52,090 bases of DNA. Origin: Pseudomonadota bacterium. Lineage in GTDB: Bacteria; Pseudomonadota; Gammaproteobacteria; Burkholderiales; Ferrovaceae. A program made the translations under genes and the position numbers. The stretch spans positions 1 through 52,090 of the forward strand of contig JAJZEH010000037.1 in NCBI GenBank assembly GCA_021805725.1, read 5' to 3'. Of this stretch, positions 9,323 through 18,624 are shown in pieces; within the stretch, counting starts at the first letter, position 1, and each line of letters begins with the position of its first letter. The notes below the pieces were generated by a model that saw only the letters and a program-made list of their open reading frames with translations, did no database searches and was not told where the DNA came from.

Positions 9323-12300
9323 ATGACGGTTGCCCCACCCACTCCCTTCGTTCACCTCCGCCTGCACACGGAATTCTCCATTACGGACGGCATCGTCCGC
9401 ATTGAGGATGCCCTCCAGCGTGCTGCCGATGACGGCATGGTGGCGCTGGCCATCACGGATCTCAACAACCTGTTTGGTTTGATCCGTTTTTACAGTACCG
9501 CGCGCAGCAAGGGCATCAAACCCATTGCTGGATGCGACGTATGGATTGCCCCTGAAGAGGAGCGGCAGCCGGCCTTTCGGGTCCTGCTGCTGGCGCGCAA
9601 TCACCAGGGGTACCTTGCGTTGTGCCGGTTGCTGTCGCGGGCCTGGCGTTCCGGCCAGGAGCGTGGCGTGGCCTACATTCAGCGCGCATGGCTGGAGCTG
9701 GAAGCGGCGGGGCTGATCGTCTTGTCCGGTGCGGAACAGGGCGACGTCGGCCAGGCGCTTGCGGCGGGCAATCTCAAGGAAGCCTCGCAGCGTGCAAGCC
9801 GCTGGACGGCTGCCTTCGGCGATGCCTATTACCTTGAGTTGCAGCGCACGGGTGCTCCCGGACAGGAACATCTGGTGGACATGACCATCCACCTCGGGGC
9901 AGAGCTCGACATCCCGCTCGTGGCCACCCAGCCCGTCCAGTTCATCCGACCCGACGATTTCAAGGCACACGAAGCACGGGTGTGCATTGGCGGGGGCTAC
10001 CTGCTGGCCGACGCACGCCGTCCCAAAAGCTTTACCCGCGAGCAGTATTTCAAGTCGCAGGTGGAAATGCAGGCGCTGTTTTTTGACGTGCCCGAAGCCC
10101 TGGTCAACGCCCTGGAGATTGCCAAGCGTTGTAATCTGGAATTGACCCTGGGCAAACCGCGCCTGCCCGATTTTCCGACGCCACCTGGTGAGACCCTGGA
10201 CGACTACATGGTGCGCCTTGCCGGCGAAGGGCTTGGCGAGCGCCTTGAATGGCTTTACCCCGATCCGGTGCTGCGTGCGCAGGAACGGCCCACCTATGAG
10301 GCACGCCTCGCCTTTGAATGCAACACCATCATGCAGATGGGTTTCCCAGGCTACTTCCTGATCGTGGCCGACTTCATCAACTGGGCCAAGCATCACGATG
10401 TTCCGGTGGGGCCGGGACGAGGCTCCGGCGCGGGCTCCCTCGTGGCCTATTGTCTGGGCATCACCGATCTCGATCCGTTGCGCTATGACCTGCTGTTCGA
10501 GCGCTTCCTCAACCCAGAACGGGTGTCCATGCCCGACTTCGACGTGGATTTCTGCCAGGACGGCCGCGACCGGGTCATCGAGTACGTACGCCAGAAATAC
10601 GGCAGCGATTCCGTATCGCAAATCGCCACCTTCGGTACCATGGCGGCCAAGGCGGTGATCCGTGACGTGGGTCGGGTCCTGGATTTGCCCTACAATTTCG
10701 TGGATCAGTTGGCCAAGCTTATTCCCTTCGAAATCGGCATGACGCTGGCCAAGGCACGCGAGCAGGAACCGCAGATCAACCAGCGTGCGGCAGAGGAGGA
10801 GGAAGTGGCCGAATTGCTGGTGCTGGCAGAAAAGCTGGAAGGCATTACCCGCAACGTAGGTATGCATGCAGGTGGCGTGCTGATTGCACCGGGCGAACTG
10901 ACGGACTTCACGCCCCTCTATTGTCAGGAAAACTCGGAAGCCGTGGTCAGCCAGTTCGACAAGGACGATGTGGAAAGGGTCGGGTTGGTGAAATTCGACT
11001 TTCTGGGGCTACGCACGCTCACCATCCTGGATTGGGCCGAGCGCCACATCCGTGCCATTCCCGGTGATGCCGTGGCGGCCGCTTTCAGGATAGCCGACAT
11101 TCCATTGAATGATCCTGCCACCTACGCCCTGTTCGGTTCCGGCAACACCACCGCGGTGTTCCAGCAGGAATCGCGCACCGCCAAGGATCTTGAAAAGCGT
11201 CTCAAGCCCGACAGTTTCGAGGACATCATCGCCCTGATGGCATTGAACCGTCCCGGACCGTTGCAATCGGGCATGGTGGATGACTTCATCAACCGCAAAC
11301 AGGGGCGCGCCCGGGTGGAGTTTTTTCACCAGTCCCTGGAGCCCGTGCTGCGCCCCACCTACGGCGTCATCGTATACCAGGAACAGGTGATGCAGATTGC
11401 CCAGGTGCTGGCAGGGTACACGCTGGGCGCTGCCGACCTGCTGCGGCGGGCCATGGGCAAGAAGGACGCCAGTGAAATGGCGCGCCAGCGCAATCAGTTC
11501 ATCGATGGGGCGACCGAACGGGGTGTGGCGGTCAAGCTTGCCACGCAGCTGTTTGATCTGATGGAGAAGTTTGCCGAGTATGGTTTCAACAAGTCGCACT
11601 CGGCAGCCTATGCCCTCGTCTCCTACCAAACGGCCTGGCTCAAGGTGCATTACCCCGCGGCCTTCATGGCAGCGACCCTGTCGGGCGACCTGGATGACAC
11701 CGACAAGGTTGCCATCTTCGTGGAAGATGCACGACACAATGGGCTGGAAATCCTCCCTCCGGACGTGAATGCCTCGGGCTACCGATTCGTGCCGGTCAAT
11801 GCGCGCCAGATCCGCTACGGCCTGGGGTCGGTCAAGGGCACGGGCGAATCCGCGGCGCTGGAGATCGAGCGCTTGCGTAAGGAAGGGGGGCCGTTCAAGG
11901 ACCTGTTCGATTTCTGCCATCGCACCGACAAACGTGTGGTCAACCGGCGCGTGGTGGAAGCGCTGATCAAGGCAGGGGCTTTTGACAGCCTGGGCGAGGA
12001 GCGTGCCACCCTGTACGCCTCCATGGACGATGCCATGGACATGGCCGAACAGGCGGCACGCCATACCCATCAGGGCGCGCTCTTTGGTGGCGATGCCGAT
12101 GCCGGAGCGTCGGTCTCGGTGGCACTGACGGTGGCCGAGCCCTGGTCGCCCAGGGAAAAACTGGCGCACGAAAAATCCGTGCTGGGATTTTATTTCAGCG
12201 GCCACCCGTTTGCCTCTTATCGCAAGGAGGTGGAAGGGTTCGTGTCGCGACGGCTGGCTGACCTCGCTCCCCACGCCGAGCCGGTGGTAGCGTGCGGGAT

Positions 12301-12772
12301 CGTGGCGAGCAGCAGGATTCAGCAAACGCGTCGGGGACGCATGGGCCTGGTGCTGCTGGATGATGGATCGGCCAAGGTGGAAGTGGCCATTTTCAGCGAG
12401 CTGTTCGACGCGGTGCGCGGGCTCGTGCGCGAGGACCAGTTGCTGGTGGTGGAAGGAAAAGCCTCTCTCGATCATTTCACGCAGTCGGTGCGCATGACGG
12501 CCGATGCGGTATATTCGCTCGCCCAGGCGCGCGAGCGGCATGCCCGCGGTCTGCGCCTCACAATGAACGGTCAGGCGGATGCGGCCCGTCTTGGCGCCAT
12601 ACTCAAACCCTTCACCCCCGGCGCCTGTCCGGTACGCGTGCAGTACTCCAACGCGCAGGCGCTGTGCGAAATCGAGCTGCCTCCCGCGCGTCTGGAAGAG
12701 GCACTGCTGGCTGAACTCAGCGCATGGCTGAGCGAAGACAACGTCAGGGTGTTGTATCGCAACGACCGCTAA
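9323..12772 (+). CDS. dnaE: DNA polymerase III alpha subunit
   Basis: The replicative polymerase, 1149 residues, near the usual ~1160. The N-terminal PHP domain starts FVHLRLHTEFSITDG (residues ~9-23). Catalytic aspartates are in PDFDVDF (residues ~403-410) and in KFDFLGLRTLTIL (~557), positions close to D401, D403 and D555 of E. coli. A tandem helix-hairpin-helix region and an OB-fold follow (KVEVAIFSELFDAVRG near 1020). It ends 12 bp before the convergent metG stop. There is no sign of the error-prone DnaE2 variant: length and both ends fit DnaE1. Confidence 0.98.
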   Translation: MTVAPPTPFVHLRLHTEFSITDGIVRIEDALQRAADDGMVALAITDLNNLFGLIRFYSTARSKGIKPIAGCDVWIAPEEERQPAFRVLLLARNHQGYLALCRLLSRAWRSGQERGVAYIQRAWLELEAAGLIVLSGAEQGDVGQALAAGNLKEASQRASRWTAAFGDAYYLELQRTGAPGQEHLVDMTIHLGAELDIPLVATQPVQFIRPDDFKAHEARVCIGGGYLLADARRPKSFTREQYFKSQVEMQALFFDVPEALVNALEIAKRCNLELTLGKPRLPDFPTPPGETLDDYMVRLAGEGLGERLEWLYPDPVLRAQERPTYEARLAFECNTIMQMGFPGYFLIVADFINWAKHHDVPVGPGRGSGAGSLVAYCLGITDLDPLRYDLLFERFLNPERVSMPDFDVDFCQDGRDRVIEYVRQKYGSDSVSQIATFGTMAAKAVIRDVGRVLDLPYNFVDQLAKLIPFEIGMTLAKAREQEPQINQRAAEEEEVAELLVLAEKLEGITRNVGMHAGGVLIAPGELTDFTPLYCQENSEAVVSQFDKDDVERVGLVKFDFLGLRTLTILDWAERHIRAIPGDAVAAAFRIADIPLNDPATYALFGSGNTTAVFQQESRTAKDLEKRLKPDSFEDIIALMALNRPGPLQSGMVDDFINRKQGRARVEFFHQSLEPVLRPTYGVIVYQEQVMQIAQVLAGYTLGAADLLRRAMGKKDASEMARQRNQFIDGATERGVAVKLATQLFDLMEKFAEYGFNKSHSAAYALVSYQTAWLKVHYPAAFMAATLSGDLDDTDKVAIFVEDARHNGLEILPPDVNASGYRFVPVNARQIRYGLGSVKGTGESAALEIERLRKEGGPFKDLFDFCHRTDKRVVNRRVVEALIKAGAFDSLGEERATLYASMDDAMDMAEQAARHTHQGALFGGDADAGASVSVALTVAEPWSPREKLAHEKSVLGFYFSGHPFASYRKEVEGFVSRRLADLAPHAEPVVACGIVASSRIQQTRRGRMGLVLLDDGSAKVEVAIFSELFDAVRGLVREDQLLVVEGKASLDHFTQSVRMTADAVYSLAQARERHARGLRLTMNGQADAARLGAILKPFTPGACPVRVQYSNAQALCEIELPPARLEEALLAELSAWLSEDNVRVLYRNDR

Positions 12773-12784
12773 GTGCCGTCCGGG

Positions 12785-14815
12785 CTACTTGATGCGCAGC
12801 CCTGGTGTGGCCCCGCTGTCAGGCGAGAGCAGGTAGAGACCGGTACCGTCGCCTGCGGCCAGCACCATGCCCTGCGATTCGCCGAAGCGCATTTTGCGCG
12901 GACTCAGGTTGGCCACCATGACCGTCAGGCGTCCCACCAGTTGTTCCGGCGTGTAGGCGCTCTTGATGCCTGCAAAAACCGTGCGTTGTCCCACGCCGAT
13001 ATCCAGCGTGAGCCTGAGCAGCTTGTCAGCTTCCACCACGGCTTCGGCCGCCACGATGCGAGCCACGCGCAGGTCGATTCTGGAAAAATCGTCAATGCCG
13101 ATGGTGTCTGCCACGGGGGGCAGGGGGGGCGCGGCCGGGCTGGGTGCGGGCGCTACCTGGGCCAGGGTTTCCTGGCTTGCGGCCACCAGCGCTTCAACTT
13201 TCCTGGGGTCCACGCGAGTGATCAGATGCTGGTAGGGCTTGATATGACGGCCCAGCAGGGCGGCTCCTGCGTGGGCATCGTTCCAGGAAAGCGCGGGAAC
13301 GTCGAGGAAGGCTTCCACTTTTTCGGCCAGCACGGGCAGAACCGGTTTGAGAAACAGAGTCAGTAGTCGGAAAATTTCCAGACAGGCGGTACACACCTGT
13401 TGAAGCTCGTCGTTGCGCGCATCGTCTTTGGCGATATCCCAGGGCTTGATGCCGTCCACAAACTGGTTGGCGGCATCGGCCAATACCATGATCTCGCGCA
13501 GCGCCTTGCCAAATTCGCGTGCGTCGTAGAGGTCGGCGATGGACCCTGCTTCGGCATAGAAGCGGTGGATCAGCGGCACGGCGGCCTCGGGCAGGGTCGG
13601 TGCGAGGGCGCCTTCAAACCGTTTGGTGATGAAGCCGGCGGTGCGGCTTGCGATATTGACGTACTTGCCTACGAGGTCGCTGTTGACCCGCGCCACGAAG
13701 TCATCCAGGTTGAGGTCGATGTCGTCCATGCTGGCGTTGAGTTTGGCTGCATAGTAGTAGCGCAGGTATTCCGGGTCCAGGTGCTTGAGGAAATTGCCGG
13801 CGGTGATGAACGAACCCCGGCTCTTGGACATTTTCTGCCCGTTGACGGTCAGGAAGCCATGCACGAACAGTTGCGTGGGCGAGCGAAAGCCGGCACTTTC
13901 CAGCATGGCGGGCCAGAACAGCGAATGGAAATAGAGGATGTCCTTGCCGATGAAGTGATAGAGCTCGGTGCTGCTACCCTTGCCCCAGAAGGCGTCAAAG
14001 TCCAGGCCGCGATCGGTGGCGAGTTTCTTGAAGGTGCCAATGTAGCCGATGGGTGCATCCAGCCACACATAAAAGAATTTGTCGGGAGCCCCTGGAATCT
14101 CGAAGCCGAAGTAGGGCTTGTCGCGGGAAATATCCCAGTCCGTCAGCCCTGACTTGAACCATTCATCCAGTTTGTTGGCGGCCTCCACGGGGATGGTGCC
14201 GGAGCGGGTCCACTGGCGCAGGAAGGTCTCGCAATGGCCCAGGGAAAAGAAGTGATGCTCCGAAGTGCGTTCCACGGGGCGCGCTCCCGAGACCACCGAG
14301 ATCGGGTCGATCATCTCCGTGGGGGCATAGGAAGCGCCACACACTTCGCAGTTGTCGCCGTATTGGTCTTTGGCGTGACAGCGAGGGCATTCTCCCTTGA
14401 TGAACCGGTCGGGCAGGAACATGTTGCGCACCGGGTCGAACAATTGCTCGATGGGGCGTATCTTGATCAGCCCGGCGGCCTTCAGCCGATTATAGATCTC
14501 GCATGCGTATTCGCGCGTCTCGGGGCTGTGGGTGCTGTAGTACAGGTCATGGGCGATGTGGAAGCCGGCAAAGTCCTGCATGTGTTCCCTGCGCGCCTTG
14601 TCGATCATCTGCTCGGGGGTGATGCCCTGTGCCTCGGCGGCCAGCATGACGGGTGTGCCATGGGTGTCGTCGGCACAGATCAGGTAAACGGTATGCCCCC
14701 GCATGCGCTGGTGACGCACCCAGATGTCGGTCTGGATGTGTTCGACCATATGGCCAAGATGGATGCTGCCGTTGGCATACGGCAGTGCGCTGGTGACGAG
14801 GAGGGTGCGGCTCAT
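12785..14815 (-). CDS. metG: Methionyl-tRNA synthetase
   Basis: Charges tRNA-Met. It has 676 residues including the C-terminal dimerising tRNA-binding (Trbp111-like) OB domain (about 575-676, beginning near [16 protein letters not shown]). The HIGH signature appears as [10 protein letters not shown] (residues 13-22) and KMSKS as KMSKSRG (~327-333). The zinc knuckle cysteines lie in CPRC and CEVC (~146-162). It starts at ATG 14815, divergent from apbC. This is a MetRS of the E. coli-like, zinc-binding type. Nothing looks unusual. Confidence 0.97.
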   Translation of the reverse strand: MSRTLLVTSALPYANGSIHLGHMVEHIQTDIWVRHQRMRGHTVYLICADDTHGTPVMLAAEAQGITPEQMIDKARREHMQDFAGFHIAHDLYYSTHSPETREYACEIYNRLKAAGLIKIRPIEQLFDPVRNMFLPDRFIKGECPRCHAKDQYGDNCEVCGASYAPTEMIDPISVVSGARPVERTSEHHFFSLGHCETFLRQWTRSGTIPVEAANKLDEWFKSGLTDWDISRDKPYFGFEIPGAPDKFFYVWLDAPIGYIGTFKKLATDRGLDFDAFWGKGSSTELYHFIGKDILYFHSLFWPAMLESAGFRSPTQLFVHGFLTVNGQKMSKSRGSFITAGNFLKHLDPEYLRYYYAAKLNASMDDIDLNLDDFVARVNSDLVGKYVNIASRTAGFITKRFEGALAPTLPEAAVPLIHRFYAEAGSIADLYDAREFGKALREIMVLADAANQFVDGIKPWDIAKDDARNDELQQVCTACLEIFRLLTLFLKPVLPVLAEKVEAFLDVPALSWNDAHAGAALLGRHIKPYQHLITRVDPRKVEALVAASQETLAQVAPAPSPAAPPLPPVADTIGIDDFSRIDLRVARIVAAEAVVEADKLLRLTLDIGVGQRTVFAGIKSAYTPEQLVGRLTVMVANLSPRKMRFGESQGMVLAAGDGTGLYLLSPDSGATPGLRIK

Positions 14816-14859
14816 GTTGAGGCGAATGCCTGAATAAAGCCGCTAGTGTATCAACCTCC

Positions 14860-14888
14860 TGCTGTAATTTCGATACTGGGACTATAAT
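14860..14888 (+). promoter_or_regulatory. Probable apbC promoter
   Basis: A perfect TATAAT at 14883-14888 lies about 55 bases before the apbC start in the 128-bp metG/apbC divergent region. Seventeen bases upstream is TGCTGT, a poor -35 match. The -10 is convincing and the -35 is not. Confidence 0.4.
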
Positions 14889-14943
14889 CTCCGGTTGGAA
14901 TGCCCCAATCATTTTGGAAAACCCGATCACTGGAAGGGAACTC

Positions 14944-16032
14944 ATGGCTATTACTGACAAGGAAGTTGAAGCGCTGGTCAAGGACCAGATCGACCCCAAT
15001 ACCGGCAAAACGCTGGGCAGCGCCAAGGCCCTGCGCCAGGTCAAGGTGGAAGGCGGCGCGGTGACCGTGGACCTCGTGCTGGGTTACCCGGCACGCACCC
15101 TGGGCGCTGCGGTTCGCGAAGCCCTCGCGGCGACGCTGCAAAAACTTTCGGGTGTGACCGGGGTGACCGTTCAGATCGACTGGCGCGTCAAGGCGCACGC
15201 CGTGCAGGCGGGGTTGAAGCCGCTCGCCGGCATCCGCAACGTGATCGCCGTGGCCTCCGGCAAGGGTGGGGTGGGCAAATCCACTACCACGGTCAACCTG
15301 GCGTTGGCGCTGGCCGCAGAAGGTGCCCGCGTGGGGATTCTGGATGCAGACATTTACGGACCTTCCCAGCCCACCATGATGGGCATCAATGGCCGCCCGG
15401 AAAGCGCCGATGGTCAATCCATGCTGCCGCTGATGGGGCATGGCCTGCAAACCATGTCGGTGGGGTACCTGATTGACCAGGACCAGCCCATGGTGTGGCG
15501 CGGCCCCATGGTGACCCAGGCCCTCGAACAGTTGTTGCGCGACACGAAATGGGACGACCTGGATTACCTCATCGTGGACATGCCACCGGGTACCGGCGAC
15601 ATTCAGCTCACGCTGGCTCAGAAAGTGCCAGTGACAGGTGCCATCATCGTGACCACGCCGCAGGACATCGCGCTGCTTGATGCGCGCAAGGGTTTCAAGA
15701 TGTTCGAGAAGGTGGGCGTGCCCATCCTGGGGGTGGTGGAAAACATGAGTACCCATATCTGTTCGAAGTGCGGTCATGAAGAGCACATCTTCGGCGCAGG
15801 CGGTGCGGCAAAAATGTGTTCGGATTTCGGGACGGAACTTCTGGGCGCCCTGCCGCTCGACATCCGCATCAGGGAACAGACCGATTCGGGTAATCCCACT
15901 GTGGTGGCTGAACCCGAAGGCGTCATTACCGAAACCTATCGCAGCATCGCCCGTCGAGTAGCCATCAAGGTGGCTCTGCGCAGCGAGGACCACGCGGCCA
16001 AGTTTCCAAAAATCGTCATTCAAAACTCCTGA
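14944..16032 (+). CDS. apbC: ApbC/Mrp-type iron-sulfur carrier ATPase
   Basis: A 362-residue P-loop ATPase that carries and delivers [4Fe-4S] clusters. The N-terminal ~90 residues form a MIP18/DUF59 domain ([19 protein letters not shown]). Walker A is GKGGVGKST (~107-115). The cluster-binding pair is CSKC (Cys273, Cys276) followed by [11 protein letters not shown] 14944 is chosen over an upstream TTG at 14914 because GGAAGGGA (14932-14939) sits at proper distance. dcd follows after 13 bp. The window's many Fe-S proteins (Ehr-type small subunit, respiratory proteins) would be plausible clients. Confidence 0.95.
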   Translation: MAITDKEVEALVKDQIDPNTGKTLGSAKALRQVKVEGGAVTVDLVLGYPARTLGAAVREALAATLQKLSGVTGVTVQIDWRVKAHAVQAGLKPLAGIRNVIAVASGKGGVGKSTTTVNLALALAAEGARVGILDADIYGPSQPTMMGINGRPESADGQSMLPLMGHGLQTMSVGYLIDQDQPMVWRGPMVTQALEQLLRDTKWDDLDYLIVDMPPGTGDIQLTLAQKVPVTGAIIVTTPQDIALLDARKGFKMFEKVGVPILGVVENMSTHICSKCGHEEHIFGAGGAAKMCSDFGTELLGALPLDIRIREQTDSGNPTVVAEPEGVITETYRSIARRVAIKVALRSEDHAAKFPKIVIQNS

Positions 16033-16045
16033 GGGCTGCGCAACA

Positions 16046-16612
<567 letters not shown>

Positions 16613-16836
16613 GTTTTGACGCCCTGGTTGTCACAGGTTTTGCAGTATTTAAATCTTTCATCCACGCCACCTTTCTCCTGATCCGGGCACGCTAAGTCAT
16701 TGCCTGATCAGGGATTGTGGCCGTTCCGTCAGCCTTGCCTGGGGTGGCGGCCCATGTGGTTCCCCTCATTTCTACCTATATTGGATCCTGGCGTTCAAAC
16801 GGGATTGGGCGCTTTCATCTACAGGAGAATCGCGCC

Positions 16837-17145
16837 ATGAGTAGCCTTGGAAAATCCATGTCGGACATCAATTTGGGCATGTTGTATCTGGCCCGTGAAG
16901 TACTGCAACAGGATCGCGTTTTGGGGATGGCCAATCTGGGCATCACCCCGGAAGTGGCCAGCACCCTGCTGTCTCTTTCCGCCGAAGAAATCAATCGCCT
17001 GGCCCATACGCCGCTGTTGTTGGTAGGGCTGCGCTGGCGCGGTGCCTCGGTGTGGAACTGCTTGCGCCAATATGCCATGGGCAGTGCTGCGGCCTTGCCG
17101 CGTGCGCTGTTGTTAGGAGAGAGCGAGCTCGACCATGTCCACTAA
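16837..17145 (+). CDS. FlhD-like transcription activator subunit
   Basis: A 102-residue protein matching FlhD along the core SMSDINLGMLYLAREVLQQD ... MANLGITPEVASTLLSLSAEEINRLA. FlhD pairs with FlhC as a class I activator of flagellar genes; homologous pairs (SetD/SetC of SXT-type ICEs, AcaD/AcaC of IncA/C plasmids) activate conjugation genes. The start ATG 16837 follows ACAGGAGA (16821-16828) and replaces an upstream GTG frame extension. The 224-bp upstream gap has a perfect CCTGATCAGG palindrome at 16703-16712. The gene overlaps the FlhC-like gene by 11 bases. There are no flagellar genes in the window, and the downstream partners are conjugation-type proteins. Confidence 0.85.
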   Translation: MSSLGKSMSDINLGMLYLAREVLQQDRVLGMANLGITPEVASTLLSLSAEEINRLAHTPLLLVGLRWRGASVWNCLRQYAMGSAAALPRALLLGESELDHVH

Positions 17146-17692
17146 GCGCGCTTTGCAATCCGAAATTCTCCAGTATCGTAACGCCGAGCGGCTGCTTTTG
17201 CTGGGTGCGCGTGTTCCCATCGTCATGGAAATGACGCGGCTTTCCAGCTGGTTTTTGCGCAAGTTGTCCCTGGAAATTCGCGGTGAGGCTCCGCGCAAGG
17301 GCCAGATGCCCAATTCGGACCAATGGTACTTGCGGCGTCAGAACAATCTAGAGGCTTCTCTTTTCTGCGCGATCTACGAAGACTTGAAAAAACACGCAGA
17401 GTTCGGCATGGACGAATGCGCCCTGCTGGTGGGGGCCTATTCCCAGGTCCGCGCAACTTTTGGCGCAGCAGGGGCGGCGGCAGGCATGTCCATTGATCGG
17501 GCCTGGTGGCTGGTCAAATCGGTGCAGATCAAAAACCTGCGCCGTGCGCGTTGCAGGGTGTGTCAAGGCCGCTATCTGCAGGCCTGGAGCCGCCTGGAAA
17601 GAAATTTTCTGTGTTGGGAATGCCGTCAGCAGGGGTATACCGTGGCGGGCGGCAGGGCGCCACGATTGGCGAGGAGAGGAGCCGCTTTGTGA
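17135..17692 (+). CDS. FlhC-like zinc-binding transcription activator subunit
   Basis: A 185-residue FlhC homologue. The core LLLLGARVPIVMEMTRLS ... IRGEAPRKGQMPNSDQWY aligns with FlhC's LITLGAR and RGSPPPKG regions. The zinc site is intact as CRVC (~139-142) and CWEC (~160-163). Its C-terminal tail is basic (GRAPRLARRGAAL). FlhC supplies most DNA recognition in the FlhD4C2 complex. The gene overlaps its FlhD-like partner by 11 bases and the downstream relaxase-like gene by four (GTGA), so regulators and putative targets are in one transcription unit. This suggests autoregulation and a SetC/AcaC-like rather than flagellar role, which is inference. Confidence 0.87.
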   Translation: MSTKRALQSEILQYRNAERLLLLGARVPIVMEMTRLSSWFLRKLSLEIRGEAPRKGQMPNSDQWYLRRQNNLEASLFCAIYEDLKKHAEFGMDECALLVGAYSQVRATFGAAGAAAGMSIDRAWWLVKSVQIKNLRRARCRVCQGRYLQAWSRLERNFLCWECRQQGYTVAGGRAPRLARRGAAL

Positions 17693-18624
17693 ATCGGGTG
17701 GCGAGCGGCCGACTGACCCTGCTCTCGATGCCGGAATGCCTGCAACGGTTGCGTCCGGAAGTGATGGTGTTTCGCACCCTGGTGGGGCTGGACTACGGAG
17801 CCACGGAAGCGGCGCTGGTCCCCACCCTGGAACGCCTGACCGACTGGGTCCTGAATCTGGTAGACCCCGCAGATCCCGAGCACGGATCCTTGCTGCGCAC
17901 GGCCCTGCGTCGGGGCATCGGTGCGCTGCAGGTCACGCCCGTAGGAGAGCAGGCTACCCAAAATCTGCTGGTGGGGCTTGAAACGCTCCTCGATGTCGTG
18001 GCAGAGGCCCTTCAATACCTGTGCGTGACCGCTCTACCAGGGACCGGCGCCCACTCCTGGGGCATCTATTCCAGCAGCCTTGCCGGCTGGGGGCGCGCAC
18101 ACCAGTGCAGGCAGGTGGAATGGACCGTGCAGTCGTCGTCTCCCCGGTACCCTGTCAATCGCGCGCTTTTGGCCGGACGGGTGCTCTCGGGCGCAACGCT
18201 GGCCTTCCTGGAACAGCATGTGCAGTCGGGGGTGGATCGGTTATGGAAGCAGGAGTCGCTTGCCGTGCCAGCGACCCGTGCGCCGCTGGTGCGTTGGGTT
18301 GCACTGGCCATTCGTCGACTGGCGCAACGCGGGTTGTGGAAGTGCCATGTGCCTCCGGGTCGGGTCTGGTTGCAGGGCGCCTGTGGCTACCTGTTATGGC
18401 CGCTGGCAGGCCAGGACCTGATGAAGGAAATTGCGACGTTGACCGGAGTGCTTCCGGCTGAGTCGCCAGAGCATTGGCTGCAGGCACTGGTTAGTGCCGA
18501 ATGCGTGGTCATGACAGGGCAGGAGGCGCTTGTCACGGTACCCCATCCGCTGCTGCAGCGGCCTGTAACGGCAGTGCGCCTGGCCCAGCCCCTCGAAGCC
18601 ACGCTGCTTGAATGCCTGCAATGA
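17689..18624 (+). CDS. TraI_2/MobH relaxase homologue lacking HD and His motifs
   Basis: A 311-residue protein alignable by eye to the N-terminal ~400 residues of the SXT/R391 TraI (MobH, TraI_2 domain). Shared regions are LSMPECLQRLRPEVMVFRTL, ALVPTLERLTDWVLNLVDPA, the YSSSLAGWGRAHQ segment and ALAIRRLAQRGLWKCHVPPG. The family motif HHHxxxGGLxRHGLEV is reduced to EHGSLLRTALRRG, and the HD box (LLHDVGK) reads LLDVVAEAL. The C-terminal half of the usual ~700-residue relaxase is absent. The start is GTG 17689, overlapping flhC-like (GTGA), with GAGGAGAGG 9-17 bases upstream. It is probably non-catalytic, perhaps an adaptor for the TraD-like ATPase. Confidence 0.75.
   Translation: MNRVASGRLTLLSMPECLQRLRPEVMVFRTLVGLDYGATEAALVPTLERLTDWVLNLVDPADPEHGSLLRTALRRGIGALQVTPVGEQATQNLLVGLETLLDVVAEALQYLCVTALPGTGAHSWGIYSSSLAGWGRAHQCRQVEWTVQSSSPRYPVNRALLAGRVLSGATLAFLEQHVQSGVDRLWKQESLAVPATRAPLVRWVALAIRRLAQRGLWKCHVPPGRVWLQGACGYLLWPLAGQDLMKEIATLTGVLPAESPEHWLQALVSAECVVMTGQEALVTVPHPLLQRPVTAVRLAQPLEATLLECLQ

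Noticed and set aside
16837..17692. Flagellar master-operon flhDC
   Set aside because: No flagellar, chemotaxis or motor gene is nearby, and the genes overlap into conjugation-type genes. The flagellar role is not excluded but is unsupported.
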